A DNA stretch of 64,000 nt from Gammaproteobacteria bacterium (GTDB taxonomy: Bacteria > Pseudomonadota > Gammaproteobacteria > Pseudomonadales > Pseudohongiellaceae), in assembly GCA_028818225.1 (NCBI GenBank), contig JAPPOG010000045.1, forward strand, positions 62,001-126,000, read 5' to 3'. The first letter of the stretch is position 1. Each line of letters begins with the position of its first letter. The notes beneath the pieces were generated by a model. It worked only from the letters and a program-made list of their open reading frames with translations, was not told the origin of the DNA and did not search any database. A program made the translations under genes and the position numbers. Below are positions 29,834 through 37,956 of the stretch, one piece after another.

Positions 29834-30301
29834 ATGGATAAGATAGATAATAAAATTTTACAGCTATTACAGCAGAATGGTGAGCTCTCAACCGCTGAAA
29901 TTGCTGCGGCTGTGGGCCTTTCCACGACCCCTTGCTGGCGTCGAATACAGCGCATGGAGCAGGAAGGAATAATCGAAAATCGGGTTGTTTTGCTCAACCG
30001 ACAAAAGCTAAATCTGGGAATTGATGTTTTTGTGGCAGTGAAGACAAGCCAGCACAACTTGGAATGGTTATCGGAATTTTCGGCCGAAGTATCGAAATTT
30101 GATGAAGTGGTTGAATTCTATCGTATGGCGGGAGAGTCTGATTACCTGCTGCGGGTCGTGGTTCCTGATATTCCTGCCTTTGACAGTTTCTACAAAAAGC
30201 TCGTTCAGTCCAGCGGACACGCCGATGTTTCTTCCAGTTTTGCCATGGAACAAATCAAGTTCACTACTGCGCTCCCACTAAACTACATTCAGACCTCTTA
30301 G
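29834..30301 (+). CDS. Lrp/AsnC-family transcriptional regulator
   Basis: MDKIDNKILQLLQQNGELSTAEIAAAVGLSTTPCWRRIQRMEQEGIIENRVVLLN. Confidence 0.92.
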   Translation: MDKIDNKILQLLQQNGELSTAEIAAAVGLSTTPCWRRIQRMEQEGIIENRVVLLNRQKLNLGIDVFVAVKTSQHNLEWLSEFSAEVSKFDEVVEFYRMAGESDYLLRVVVPDIPAFDSFYKKLVQSSGHADVSSSFAMEQIKFTTALPLNYIQTS

Positions 30302-30406
30302 GTCGGGAAGCTTTTCCAATCCGACAGGCAATGCTTAGCCAGTAGCTAAGAGCCGATTACTCAAGTTAATATCAAGCACCTGTCCAGAATAGCAAACAGA
30401 TAATGT

Positions 30407-31756
30407 TTGGATAAAAACAACGCGCGGAGAAAAATAATGAAAAATGATTCCCCCGTGCAACTTGACAAAGTTGCCCTCTCCTTTTTTACAGCTCTTTTAT
30501 TTTTTACTGGCGGTGTCTTTGCCGATACCTCCTGGCCACAAACTGAAACAGGAGCAAGCTCTGCCGGATTTTCCGAAGAGGGAATTGCCAAGCTGGATGC
30601 GGCCATGGAACAAATTGTCGCCGATCAGGATGTTGCTGGCATGATCTGGATGCTCGCAAAAGATGGCGAAGTGGCAACTTTCGAAACTGCTGGGCTTGCT
30701 CGTGTCAATGATCAAACGCTTATGACAAAAGACACACTTTTTCGAATTTACTCGATGACGAAACCCGTTACCGGAGTTGCGTTAATGATGCTTTATGAAG
30801 AAGGTCTCTGGCAGTTTGATGACCCTGTCAGTAAATACATTCCGGAGTTCGCCAATCTGAATGTATTGGAAAGTTATGATGATGAAGGAAATGTCGAACT
30901 GGTTCCCTTGGAACGGCAACCGACAATGCGGGAGCTCCTTAATCACTCGGCTGGCTTCGGCTATGGTCTTGGCGGAAGCGACCCGGTCAATAATGCCTTC
31001 AGGGATCAGGGGGTTTTAGCATCTGCAGATCTCGATGAACTGGTGGAGAAAGTAGCCGGCATTCCACTTCTCTCCCAACCCGGTGAACAATACTACTATT
31101 CTGTGGCGGTCGACCTGCAGGGTTACATCGTTCAGGAATTATCCGGTCAAAAGTATGGAGACTTCCTGAAGGAGCGTATCTTCGAACCTCTGGGTATGAG
31201 TGACACAGGATTTTATGTCCGTGATGAAGACGAATATCGCTTTGCCGAAGTTCACAATTGGGATGAAGAGCGCAATCGTTTGGTGCAACGCCCCCATCGT
31301 ACTGACCGACCGAGCTATCTCGATCCTGATCGACTGGAATCCGGGGGAGGGGGCCTGGTTTCCTCGACCCATGACTACGCAAGATTCCTGCAAATGCTGG
31401 TCAATGAAGGGGAACTGGATGGGGCACGGATCCTGACACCAGAGTCTATTCGTATCATGCGTACCAATAGCCTGCGTGATGAGCTAAATCTTAACGGTGG
31501 CCGAGATCGACCTGGAAGACCGGGTATTGGATTTGGCGTTGATTTCGCCGTGGTCTACGATCCGGAACTGGCAGGCACTGCACAGGGCCCTGGTACTTAT
31601 TATTGGAGTGGTGCTGCCGGTACCTGGTTCTGGATTGATCCAACCCAGGACATGTTCTGGTTGGGAATGATTCAAGCGCAGGGACAACGCCGACCAGGTG
31701 CTGCCAACATGCGCCAGGTAGCGGTTGATCTAATCTACGACAGCCTGGCAAAGTAG
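30407..31756 (+). CDS. Serine hydrolase, class C beta-lactamase-related
   Basis: SxxK motif RIYSMTKPVTGVALMMLYEEG; RELLNHSAGFGYG; SGAAGTWFWIDP. Start probably at 30437. Confidence 0.87.
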   Translation: MDKNNARRKIMKNDSPVQLDKVALSFFTALLFFTGGVFADTSWPQTETGASSAGFSEEGIAKLDAAMEQIVADQDVAGMIWMLAKDGEVATFETAGLARVNDQTLMTKDTLFRIYSMTKPVTGVALMMLYEEGLWQFDDPVSKYIPEFANLNVLESYDDEGNVELVPLERQPTMRELLNHSAGFGYGLGGSDPVNNAFRDQGVLASADLDELVEKVAGIPLLSQPGEQYYYSVAVDLQGYIVQELSGQKYGDFLKERIFEPLGMSDTGFYVRDEDEYRFAEVHNWDEERNRLVQRPHRTDRPSYLDPDRLESGGGGLVSSTHDYARFLQMLVNEGELDGARILTPESIRIMRTNSLRDELNLNGGRDRPGRPGIGFGVDFAVVYDPELAGTAQGPGTYYWSGAAGTWFWIDPTQDMFWLGMIQAQGQRRPGAANMRQVAVDLIYDSLAK

Positions 31757-31757
31757 T

Positions 31758-32483
31758 TTAATCAGGGATCGGCACGGATAAGTCCTGAGGGACGGCATAG
31801 CCTTTTTGTACCGCTGGCCTATTCGCGATTCGAATATACCAATCTTTGAGTCGCGGATAGTTGTTTAAATCCATTTGTTGAAATTCGTAGCGGGATATCC
31901 ATGGCCAGGTGGCGATATCAACGATGGAGTAGTCTCGCACAATAAAATCTCTTTCTTTTAGCCGATCCTCAAGAACTTGATAGAGCCTCGCGTTTTCTTT
32001 GCTGTATCGCTCTTCCGCGTATGGTGCCTTACCTGGATTAAATTTTACGAAGTGATGGGTCTGGCCAAGCATTGGCCCGATATGCCCCATCTGAAACATT
32101 AACCATTCCATCTGCTTCCAGTATTCTGGCCCCATTGCTGCCATTAATTTACCGGTCTTATTCGCCAGGTACATGAGTATGGCGCCGGACTCCATCATCT
32201 TCGCTCCGGTCTCATGATCGATGATTGCCGGAATCTTGTTATTCGGGCTAAAGGCAACAAAAGCCGGATCGAGCTGATCGCCCTTGGTAATATCGACAGG
32301 AATTACCCGATAAGGTAATTCCAATTCTTCCAGCATGATCGAGACTTTGCGTCCATTCGGTGTTGCCCAGGTATATAAGTCAATACCTTTATAGTCTTCT
32401 GCCATTACGATTGCTCTCTCTGTTTGTCTTAAACATCGAAAATTTTTTACACAAGCGAAACAGGATGCAGCCTCGCTAAACAA
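31758..32483 (-). CDS. Glutathione S-transferase family protein
   Basis: IDLYTWATPNGRKVSIMLEELELPYRVIPVDITKGDQLDPAFVAFSPNNKIPAIID; start probably MAEDYKG at about 32405. Confidence 0.87.
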   Translation of the reverse strand: MFSEAASCFACVKNFRCLRQTERAIVMAEDYKGIDLYTWATPNGRKVSIMLEELELPYRVIPVDITKGDQLDPAFVAFSPNNKIPAIIDHETGAKMMESGAILMYLANKTGKLMAAMGPEYWKQMEWLMFQMGHIGPMLGQTHHFVKFNPGKAPYAEERYSKENARLYQVLEDRLKERDFIVRDYSIVDIATWPWISRYEFQQMDLNNYPRLKDWYIRIANRPAVQKGYAVPQDLSVPIPD

Positions 32484-32673
32484 AAGTAAAATCCTGCTGG
32501 GTTACTGAGCAATGAGAAATCCAGCTCCCTCCGCCCAAGAACAAGTGGTCTAAAGCTGATGTCCAGTTACTCAATAGCAGGAAATGGCTGCCCCGATCAG
32601 GTAATCTAAAGGCGATTGCCCGGTTCTGTATTTCTGAGTATCCTGAGTAACCCTGCCATTCAGCCTTGAAACC

Positions 32674-34020
32674 ATGCGTAAAGCCTTATCCTACAGTGTG
32701 CAGTCTCTTTTTTCCCTGACTCTGGCTTTAAACAGTGCCGCAGGTATAGCTCAGGGTGAAGGGGATCCCAATGCATGGATTTGGCCAAACAATTTCGCCC
32801 ATGCTCAGTTGGAGCAACTCGTAGAGGAAGGCAAACTGGCACTGCGCAATAATGAAATAATTTCTGCAGAAAGACGATTTTCTGAAGCTATTCAAGTCGC
32901 CAAAGTAAATTATGGACTGAACAGCGCAGAACAAATTCCTGCTCTCGAGTTGATGATTGAAACCCTGATTGCACAGGGTAATTGGGACGCTGTGGATTCT
33001 CAGCTGGAATACTATGGCTGGCTAAACCGACTCAGCCAGAAAAATAACTTAGATAGTTATCTGTCTGGCCTCGAAGGGATGAGCCGATTGTTGCTCACCG
33101 CGTCCGCAAATACTAATAACCCTCGAAGTGTTCGATATCTCATCGCGGCAAAAAATTTGAACTGGAATGCGGTAGATGCGATTGAATCTGTTCTTGGCAA
33201 AAATAGTCTGCGTTTGACTCCCTGGCTTTACAATATCGTGCTCGCTCATTATTACCAGAGCAGTATTACCAAGCGACGCGGAATGACTAGTTATGAATAC
33301 AAATCTGATGATGAAAAAATTGTCAGCGGTTGGTCGCTTCGGAAAAACGAATCCATGCGTATTAGTTATTCCATCGGAAATGATTTGTTAGAACGAATTC
33401 GACAGATTCATCAGAATAATCCCCAATCGATTCCAGAAACGGAAGGATTAATCCTTGTCTATCTTGGTGACTGGGAGATACTGTTCGGTAATAAAACCCG
33501 TGCATTGAGTTTCTATAATGCGGCCAATTCTGCATTTATAGACAGTGGTGTAAGGCAGGGGGCTGTTAATCAATTCTTCGCAAAAACCACAGTGCTGCCA
33601 GCAGAAACCCTTCAGATCCAGTTTGCTGAGAACGGCGAGGAAAATCGGCTTGAATTTGTTGCTTGGTCCCCAAATTATGTTGCCACCGCCACACCAACTT
33701 CGCAGCAAAAAAACTTGATTCCGGTTGAACCAGAATACAACGCATTAGTGCGCTTTAACCTGGATTCTCTTGGCAGCAGTTTGCGCGCCACGGAATCGGC
33801 AGCGAGAATGGTGATAGCCTTATCAGATTTACAGGTTATTAGCTCTACACCAGACAATAGTTTTGTGAAAGACTTGGTCAGGAATGAGATAAACTTGTTA
33901 CAGTTCCGGCCAAAGTTTGAAAATGGTATGCCGGTAGGCAAGAATAATATTGAAATGGAATACCGGTTTTCTCCAGCAATTAGTACATTAAACATTACTC
34001 AGCATGAATCAACTCAGTAA
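32674..34020 (+). CDS. Hypothetical exported protein with TPR-like N-terminus
   Basis: Signal peptide; FAHAQLEQLVEEGKLALRNNEIISAERRFSEAIQVAKVNYG; C-terminal RFRPKFENGMPV-like TonB-C-type ending (LLQFRPKFENGMPVGKNNIEMEYRF). Confidence 0.6.
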   Translation: MRKALSYSVQSLFSLTLALNSAAGIAQGEGDPNAWIWPNNFAHAQLEQLVEEGKLALRNNEIISAERRFSEAIQVAKVNYGLNSAEQIPALELMIETLIAQGNWDAVDSQLEYYGWLNRLSQKNNLDSYLSGLEGMSRLLLTASANTNNPRSVRYLIAAKNLNWNAVDAIESVLGKNSLRLTPWLYNIVLAHYYQSSITKRRGMTSYEYKSDDEKIVSGWSLRKNESMRISYSIGNDLLERIRQIHQNNPQSIPETEGLILVYLGDWEILFGNKTRALSFYNAANSAFIDSGVRQGAVNQFFAKTTVLPAETLQIQFAENGEENRLEFVAWSPNYVATATPTSQQKNLIPVEPEYNALVRFNLDSLGSSLRATESAARMVIALSDLQVISSTPDNSFVKDLVRNEINLLQFRPKFENGMPVGKNNIEMEYRFSPAISTLNITQHESTQ

Positions 34021-34285
34021 ATTTTCAAGCACGATATTCTTATTCGTAGCTGCAACACTGCTGCTTACTGCCTGTGCAGCACCAGGCGAAGGCAGCAGCA
34101 ACAGAATGCCTACTGATGCTGAAGTCGAACAATACAATGCTTCAGTAGCTCCGAGTGAGCATATTGTTTGTCGAAATGAACGCCCGGTAGGAAGTCATAT
34201 TCCCCAGCGCGTGTGCCGCCGAGTCGCCGACATGGAAGCCGTTTCCACCTTGCAACGCGAAGAATTACGCAGGATATTGCGTTAA
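34004..34285 (+). CDS. Hypothetical small lipoprotein
   Basis: Lipobox LLLTACAAP; overlaps the preceding stop region. Confidence 0.6.
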   Translation: MNQLSKFSSTIFLFVAATLLLTACAAPGEGSSNRMPTDAEVEQYNASVAPSEHIVCRNERPVGSHIPQRVCRRVADMEAVSTLQREELRRILR

Positions 34286-35511
34286 GAATTCCTGATAAAC
34301 TCATAATCAATGGGTTCCGATAGATCGATTGTCTGGTGTTCTGACTGCATCGGATATTTCAATCCAGTAGCACAGTTGAATAGCATTACCTGTTCATCAG
34401 ATTTAATTCGGCCGCTTTTCAATTCCTGTTTTAATGCAGCGAGAGTCGCTGCTCCCTCTGGACATAACAGGATGCCTTCTTTCCTGGCACACTCCTGATG
34501 AGCAGCATTGATAGCTGCATCGCTAACTGCCACGGCAAAACCATTACTCTCTCTCACAGCATCCAAGATGAGGAAATCTCCAACGGCAGCCGGTACTCGG
34601 ATCCCTGCTGCGATTGTTGCCGCATCTTGCCAGGGCTCTGCATGTCGTTCTCCCTCTTCAAAGGCCTTGACAATTGGTGCGCAGCCTTCCGCCTGCACCG
34701 CCACCATACGCGGTCGTTTCGAGCCAATCCAGCCGATGGCTTCCAGTTCATTGAAGGCTTTCCACATGCCAATAAGGCCGGTACCCCCACCCGTAGGGTA
34801 AAGTATGACATCCGGCAAAGACCAATCCATTTGTTCGGCCAGCTCCAGTCCCATGGTCTTCTTTCCTTCTATTCGATAAGGCTCTTTCAACGTTGAAGTA
34901 TCAAACCAGCCCATGATTTCTTTGCCTTCGCCAACAATCTTCCCGCAGTCATTAATGTAGCCGTTAGCAAGAAAGGTCCTGGCACCCTGGAAAGCGATTT
35001 CTTCGATATTTACTTCAGGAGTATCTTCTGGGCAGAAAACATAGGTATCAATGCCAGCCCTCGAACAATAAGCAGCAAGTGCAGCACCTGCGTTACCATT
35101 AGTTGGCATAGCCATGCACTTTACTCCCAGCTCTTTAGCCATTGCAACGGCAAGCGCAAGCCCTCGGGCTTTAAAGGAGCCTGTTGGTAAACGTCCTTCA
35201 TCTTTTATCAAAATTTCACCGCAGGCCAACTCCTTCTGCAAATTATTGGCAGGAAGAATTGGCGTCATCACCTCTCCCAGTCTTACCACGTTTTCCGATT
35301 TCCTCACCGGAAGAAATTCTCGATAACGCCAGAATTCAGGTGCCCGGTTTAAGAGATCTTGCTTGCTTATTGCCCTCGATAAAGCATCGAGATCATAGCG
35401 AACCAGCAAAGGTTTTCCTGCTTCAGAAAGGCCATGTAATTCATTAGCCGGATATTTTTTACCGGTATAACTGCATTCAAGATGGGTAACAAAGGTCGGG
35501 TACTCTTTCAT
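34282..35511 (-). CDS. Threonine synthase-like PLP-dependent enzyme
   Basis: ILIKDEGRLPTGSFKARGLALAVAMAKELG; MAMPTNGNAGAALAAYCSRAG; YPTGGGTGLIGMWKAF. Confidence 0.87.
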   Translation of the reverse strand: MKEYPTFVTHLECSYTGKKYPANELHGLSEAGKPLLVRYDLDALSRAISKQDLLNRAPEFWRYREFLPVRKSENVVRLGEVMTPILPANNLQKELACGEILIKDEGRLPTGSFKARGLALAVAMAKELGVKCMAMPTNGNAGAALAAYCSRAGIDTYVFCPEDTPEVNIEEIAFQGARTFLANGYINDCGKIVGEGKEIMGWFDTSTLKEPYRIEGKKTMGLELAEQMDWSLPDVILYPTGGGTGLIGMWKAFNELEAIGWIGSKRPRMVAVQAEGCAPIVKAFEEGERHAEPWQDAATIAAGIRVPAAVGDFLILDAVRESNGFAVAVSDAAINAAHQECARKEGILLCPEGAATLAALKQELKSGRIKSDEQVMLFNCATGLKYPMQSEHQTIDLSEPIDYEFIRNS

Positions 35512-35541
35512 TCGGTTTAATCCTGAAGTAAGCGCATCGAA

Positions 35542-36075
35542 CTAGAGGCGAAACATCTTATCGATGACTCCATCGTCTTTAAACGCATGGTAAAGCGCTG
35601 CGCTAATATGCAAGGCGACGACGGCAAGCAGCGCCCAGCATGTCCATAGATGAATATCAGAGAAGAGAATATTCAAGTCATCGTTTTCCTCTGACCAGCC
35701 TGGTAAATCCACTAACCACCAGAGAGTAGTCTCCCAGCCGCTATATGCGGAAGAAAGATAACCACTAATACAACATGCGATTAGCAAAAAATAAGTTAAT
35801 AGGTGGTCCACATCTGCCAATTTTTCCAAACGAGTTTTATTTGCCTGGATTGATTGTTCCCTGCCATACACTCTCATCGCAATCATAGTGACGACTATCG
35901 CTAACAGGGTAATACCAATGTTCTTGTGTAGTTGAAAAGGTAACTGTCGGTAAGTGAATACATCGGATGGTAGTGGCAGGGACAACATCCACCAACTCGA
36001 GACAAATAAAAAGAAGACCGAGGTGGCAGTTATCCAGTGCATGATGACTTTTGATCGGGGCAACTGTTTAGCCAC
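35542..36075 (-). CDS. Cytochrome b561-like membrane protein
   Basis: 177 aa, four TM segments with His pairs (MHWITATSVFFLFVSSWWML; FQLHKNIGITLLAIVV; HISAALYHAFKDDGVIDKMF). Confidence 0.77.
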   Translation of the reverse strand: MAKQLPRSKVIMHWITATSVFFLFVSSWWMLSLPLPSDVFTYRQLPFQLHKNIGITLLAIVVTMIAMRVYGREQSIQANKTRLEKLADVDHLLTYFLLIACCISGYLSSAYSGWETTLWWLVDLPGWSEENDDLNILFSDIHLWTCWALLAVVALHISAALYHAFKDDGVIDKMFRL

Positions 36076-36620
36076 TATGCCTCACTCCCTGATTGTTCAT
36101 TCAGGTGCGCCAGCGCGGCCGCGAGCAGCGTCGCATGAACAAAGAACCACAACAAGCTTGGCCACAAATACTGGGCACGAAGCAATGGGCCGGTATTACT
36201 TGCTGCTACAAAGACCAGCAAATCAATAAGCAAGAGTACGCCTAAACAAGTTTTCAATGAGAGCGAATTTGTATTGGAATTTGCAGCTACACTAATTCCC
36301 AGGTAGATCGACGACACCGCGAACAGCGACCCCAGCAATGAAAATAGCATCATTGCTGGCCGGAACCAGTCCGGAGAAGAGACCAGGGTGATTTGAACAT
36401 TGCTTACCAGCAGCTCGCACTCCCGCAAGCTCAGACCTTCTTCTTCCAACTCATCAGCTCTGCAATCAGCAGCAACACCTTGTGCCGCGACCGAGCCCGG
36501 CGTAATGACCAATTGCTTAAGTAATTCGTTGCCATGCTGAGCGAGCAGCAATATGCCGAACAGAACCACAACCAAGCCTATCCATTTCGAATTAATGCCG
36601 CTTCCTGCCTTAGTGGTCAT
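36075..36620 (-). CDS. Hypothetical membrane protein
   Basis: 181 aa, four hydrophobic segments, overlaps the cytochrome b561-like gene. Confidence 0.55.
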   Translation of the reverse strand: MTTKAGSGINSKWIGLVVVLFGILLLAQHGNELLKQLVITPGSVAAQGVAADCRADELEEEGLSLRECELLVSNVQITLVSSPDWFRPAMMLFSLLGSLFAVSSIYLGISVAANSNTNSLSLKTCLGVLLLIDLLVFVAASNTGPLLRAQYLWPSLLWFFVHATLLAAALAHLNEQSGSEA

Positions 36621-36628
36621 TTAATACT

Positions 36629-37945
36629 TTAAAACTCTACCTGGCTTTCATACTTGTCTCGGAAACGCTCATACAATTCTTGCTGAGTTCCAAAGAGATC
36701 GATATCTCTTCCCTGAATGTATGCCCCCAGCACCTGGCTCGTGCGCATATCAAGGGCGTCACCTTCTGAAATGAACAACGTTGCATCTTTACCAACTTCC
36801 AAACTGCCAACACGATCAGCAACTCCCAAGATCTCGGCACTGTTGAGCGTGACCAGAGAAAGGGCCGTTTCACGATCGAGGCCATATGCCGCAGCAGTGC
36901 CAGCAAAAAATGGCAGATTACGTTGTCTATCAACCGAGGTCGCACCACCGCCAATTCCAACTTTTAGGCCTGCTTCATGCAACAGGAATGGCGTTTTAAA
37001 TGGAGCATCTACATCGTGCCATTCCTGCAGTGGCAATTCGTGTATACGCTCATAGATTATGGGTACATCCTGGGCAATTAAGAAATCGACAATTTGCATC
37101 GCTTCGGCAGCACCCACCAGCACCAGCTCATCAACCCCATAGTTACGCGCAAATCGAACTGCACTAATGATTTCCCTCGCCTGGTCAACATGCAAAAACA
37201 ATTTAGCACTCCCATTCAGTACCGGTTGCATGGCAGCGAGATTCAAATTTAATGGCTCGCCGCTGTAAGTCTGGGCGGCCTGAAATAAAGAGTGCAAAAG
37301 TTGAGTCTGAGCGGCATAGTCTTCGTTATCGACTGTTTCGAATAATCCAGTTTCCGGGCTGCGCCGCCGAATACGCAGCGAGGGCCAATGAAGATGAATA
37401 CCGACATCCTCGACTAGCATAGCGTCTTCCCAATTCCACCCATCCAGTTTAAATACTGAAGAAGAGCCAGAAACCAGGCCACCCTGTGGTGTGGCCTGGG
37501 CAGTCAGTATTCCATTAAAACGTTGGGTTGGAATTAATTCAGAATCCGTATTGTAGGCAATAGCAGAACGAACACTGGCGTTAATATCGCCTTCTTCCAT
37601 AACGTCCTGGGTAGCGCGAATCGCGCCGACTTCCTGCAAACCCAAAATTGTGTTCGGTAACACGAATCCCGGGTATACATGCTGGCCCTGTAGATTAATT
37701 ACCCTGTGACCATCGGTATTGATACCATCACCAGCTGATCCAACCGCAGTAATAATTCCTTCATTAAAAGTAATGACGCCATCGCCAATCACACGTCCAT
37801 CACCCACATGAATAATGGCGCCAGTTATGGCGATAGGTTCGCTTTGATCAGGCGCCGGAATAGGTACAACGGCATTTACGTTGATTGTGTATAAAAGCGC
37901 CAGAAAAGGAATCGACTGAAACAATTTTCCTAGTAGGTTTTTCAT
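36629..37945 (-). CDS. Amidohydrolase-fold exported protein (HxH motif absent)
   Basis: Signal peptide; GQHVYPGFVLPNTILGLQEVGAIRATQDVMEEGDINASVRSAIAYNTDSELIPTQRFNGI. Confidence 0.75.
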   Translation of the reverse strand: MKNLLGKLFQSIPFLALLYTINVNAVVPIPAPDQSEPIAITGAIIHVGDGRVIGDGVITFNEGIITAVGSAGDGINTDGHRVINLQGQHVYPGFVLPNTILGLQEVGAIRATQDVMEEGDINASVRSAIAYNTDSELIPTQRFNGILTAQATPQGGLVSGSSSVFKLDGWNWEDAMLVEDVGIHLHWPSLRIRRRSPETGLFETVDNEDYAAQTQLLHSLFQAAQTYSGEPLNLNLAAMQPVLNGSAKLFLHVDQAREIISAVRFARNYGVDELVLVGAAEAMQIVDFLIAQDVPIIYERIHELPLQEWHDVDAPFKTPFLLHEAGLKVGIGGGATSVDRQRNLPFFAGTAAAYGLDRETALSLVTLNSAEILGVADRVGSLEVGKDATLFISEGDALDMRTSQVLGAYIQGRDIDLFGTQQELYERFRDKYESQVEF

Positions 37946-37956
37946 CTCAATTCTCC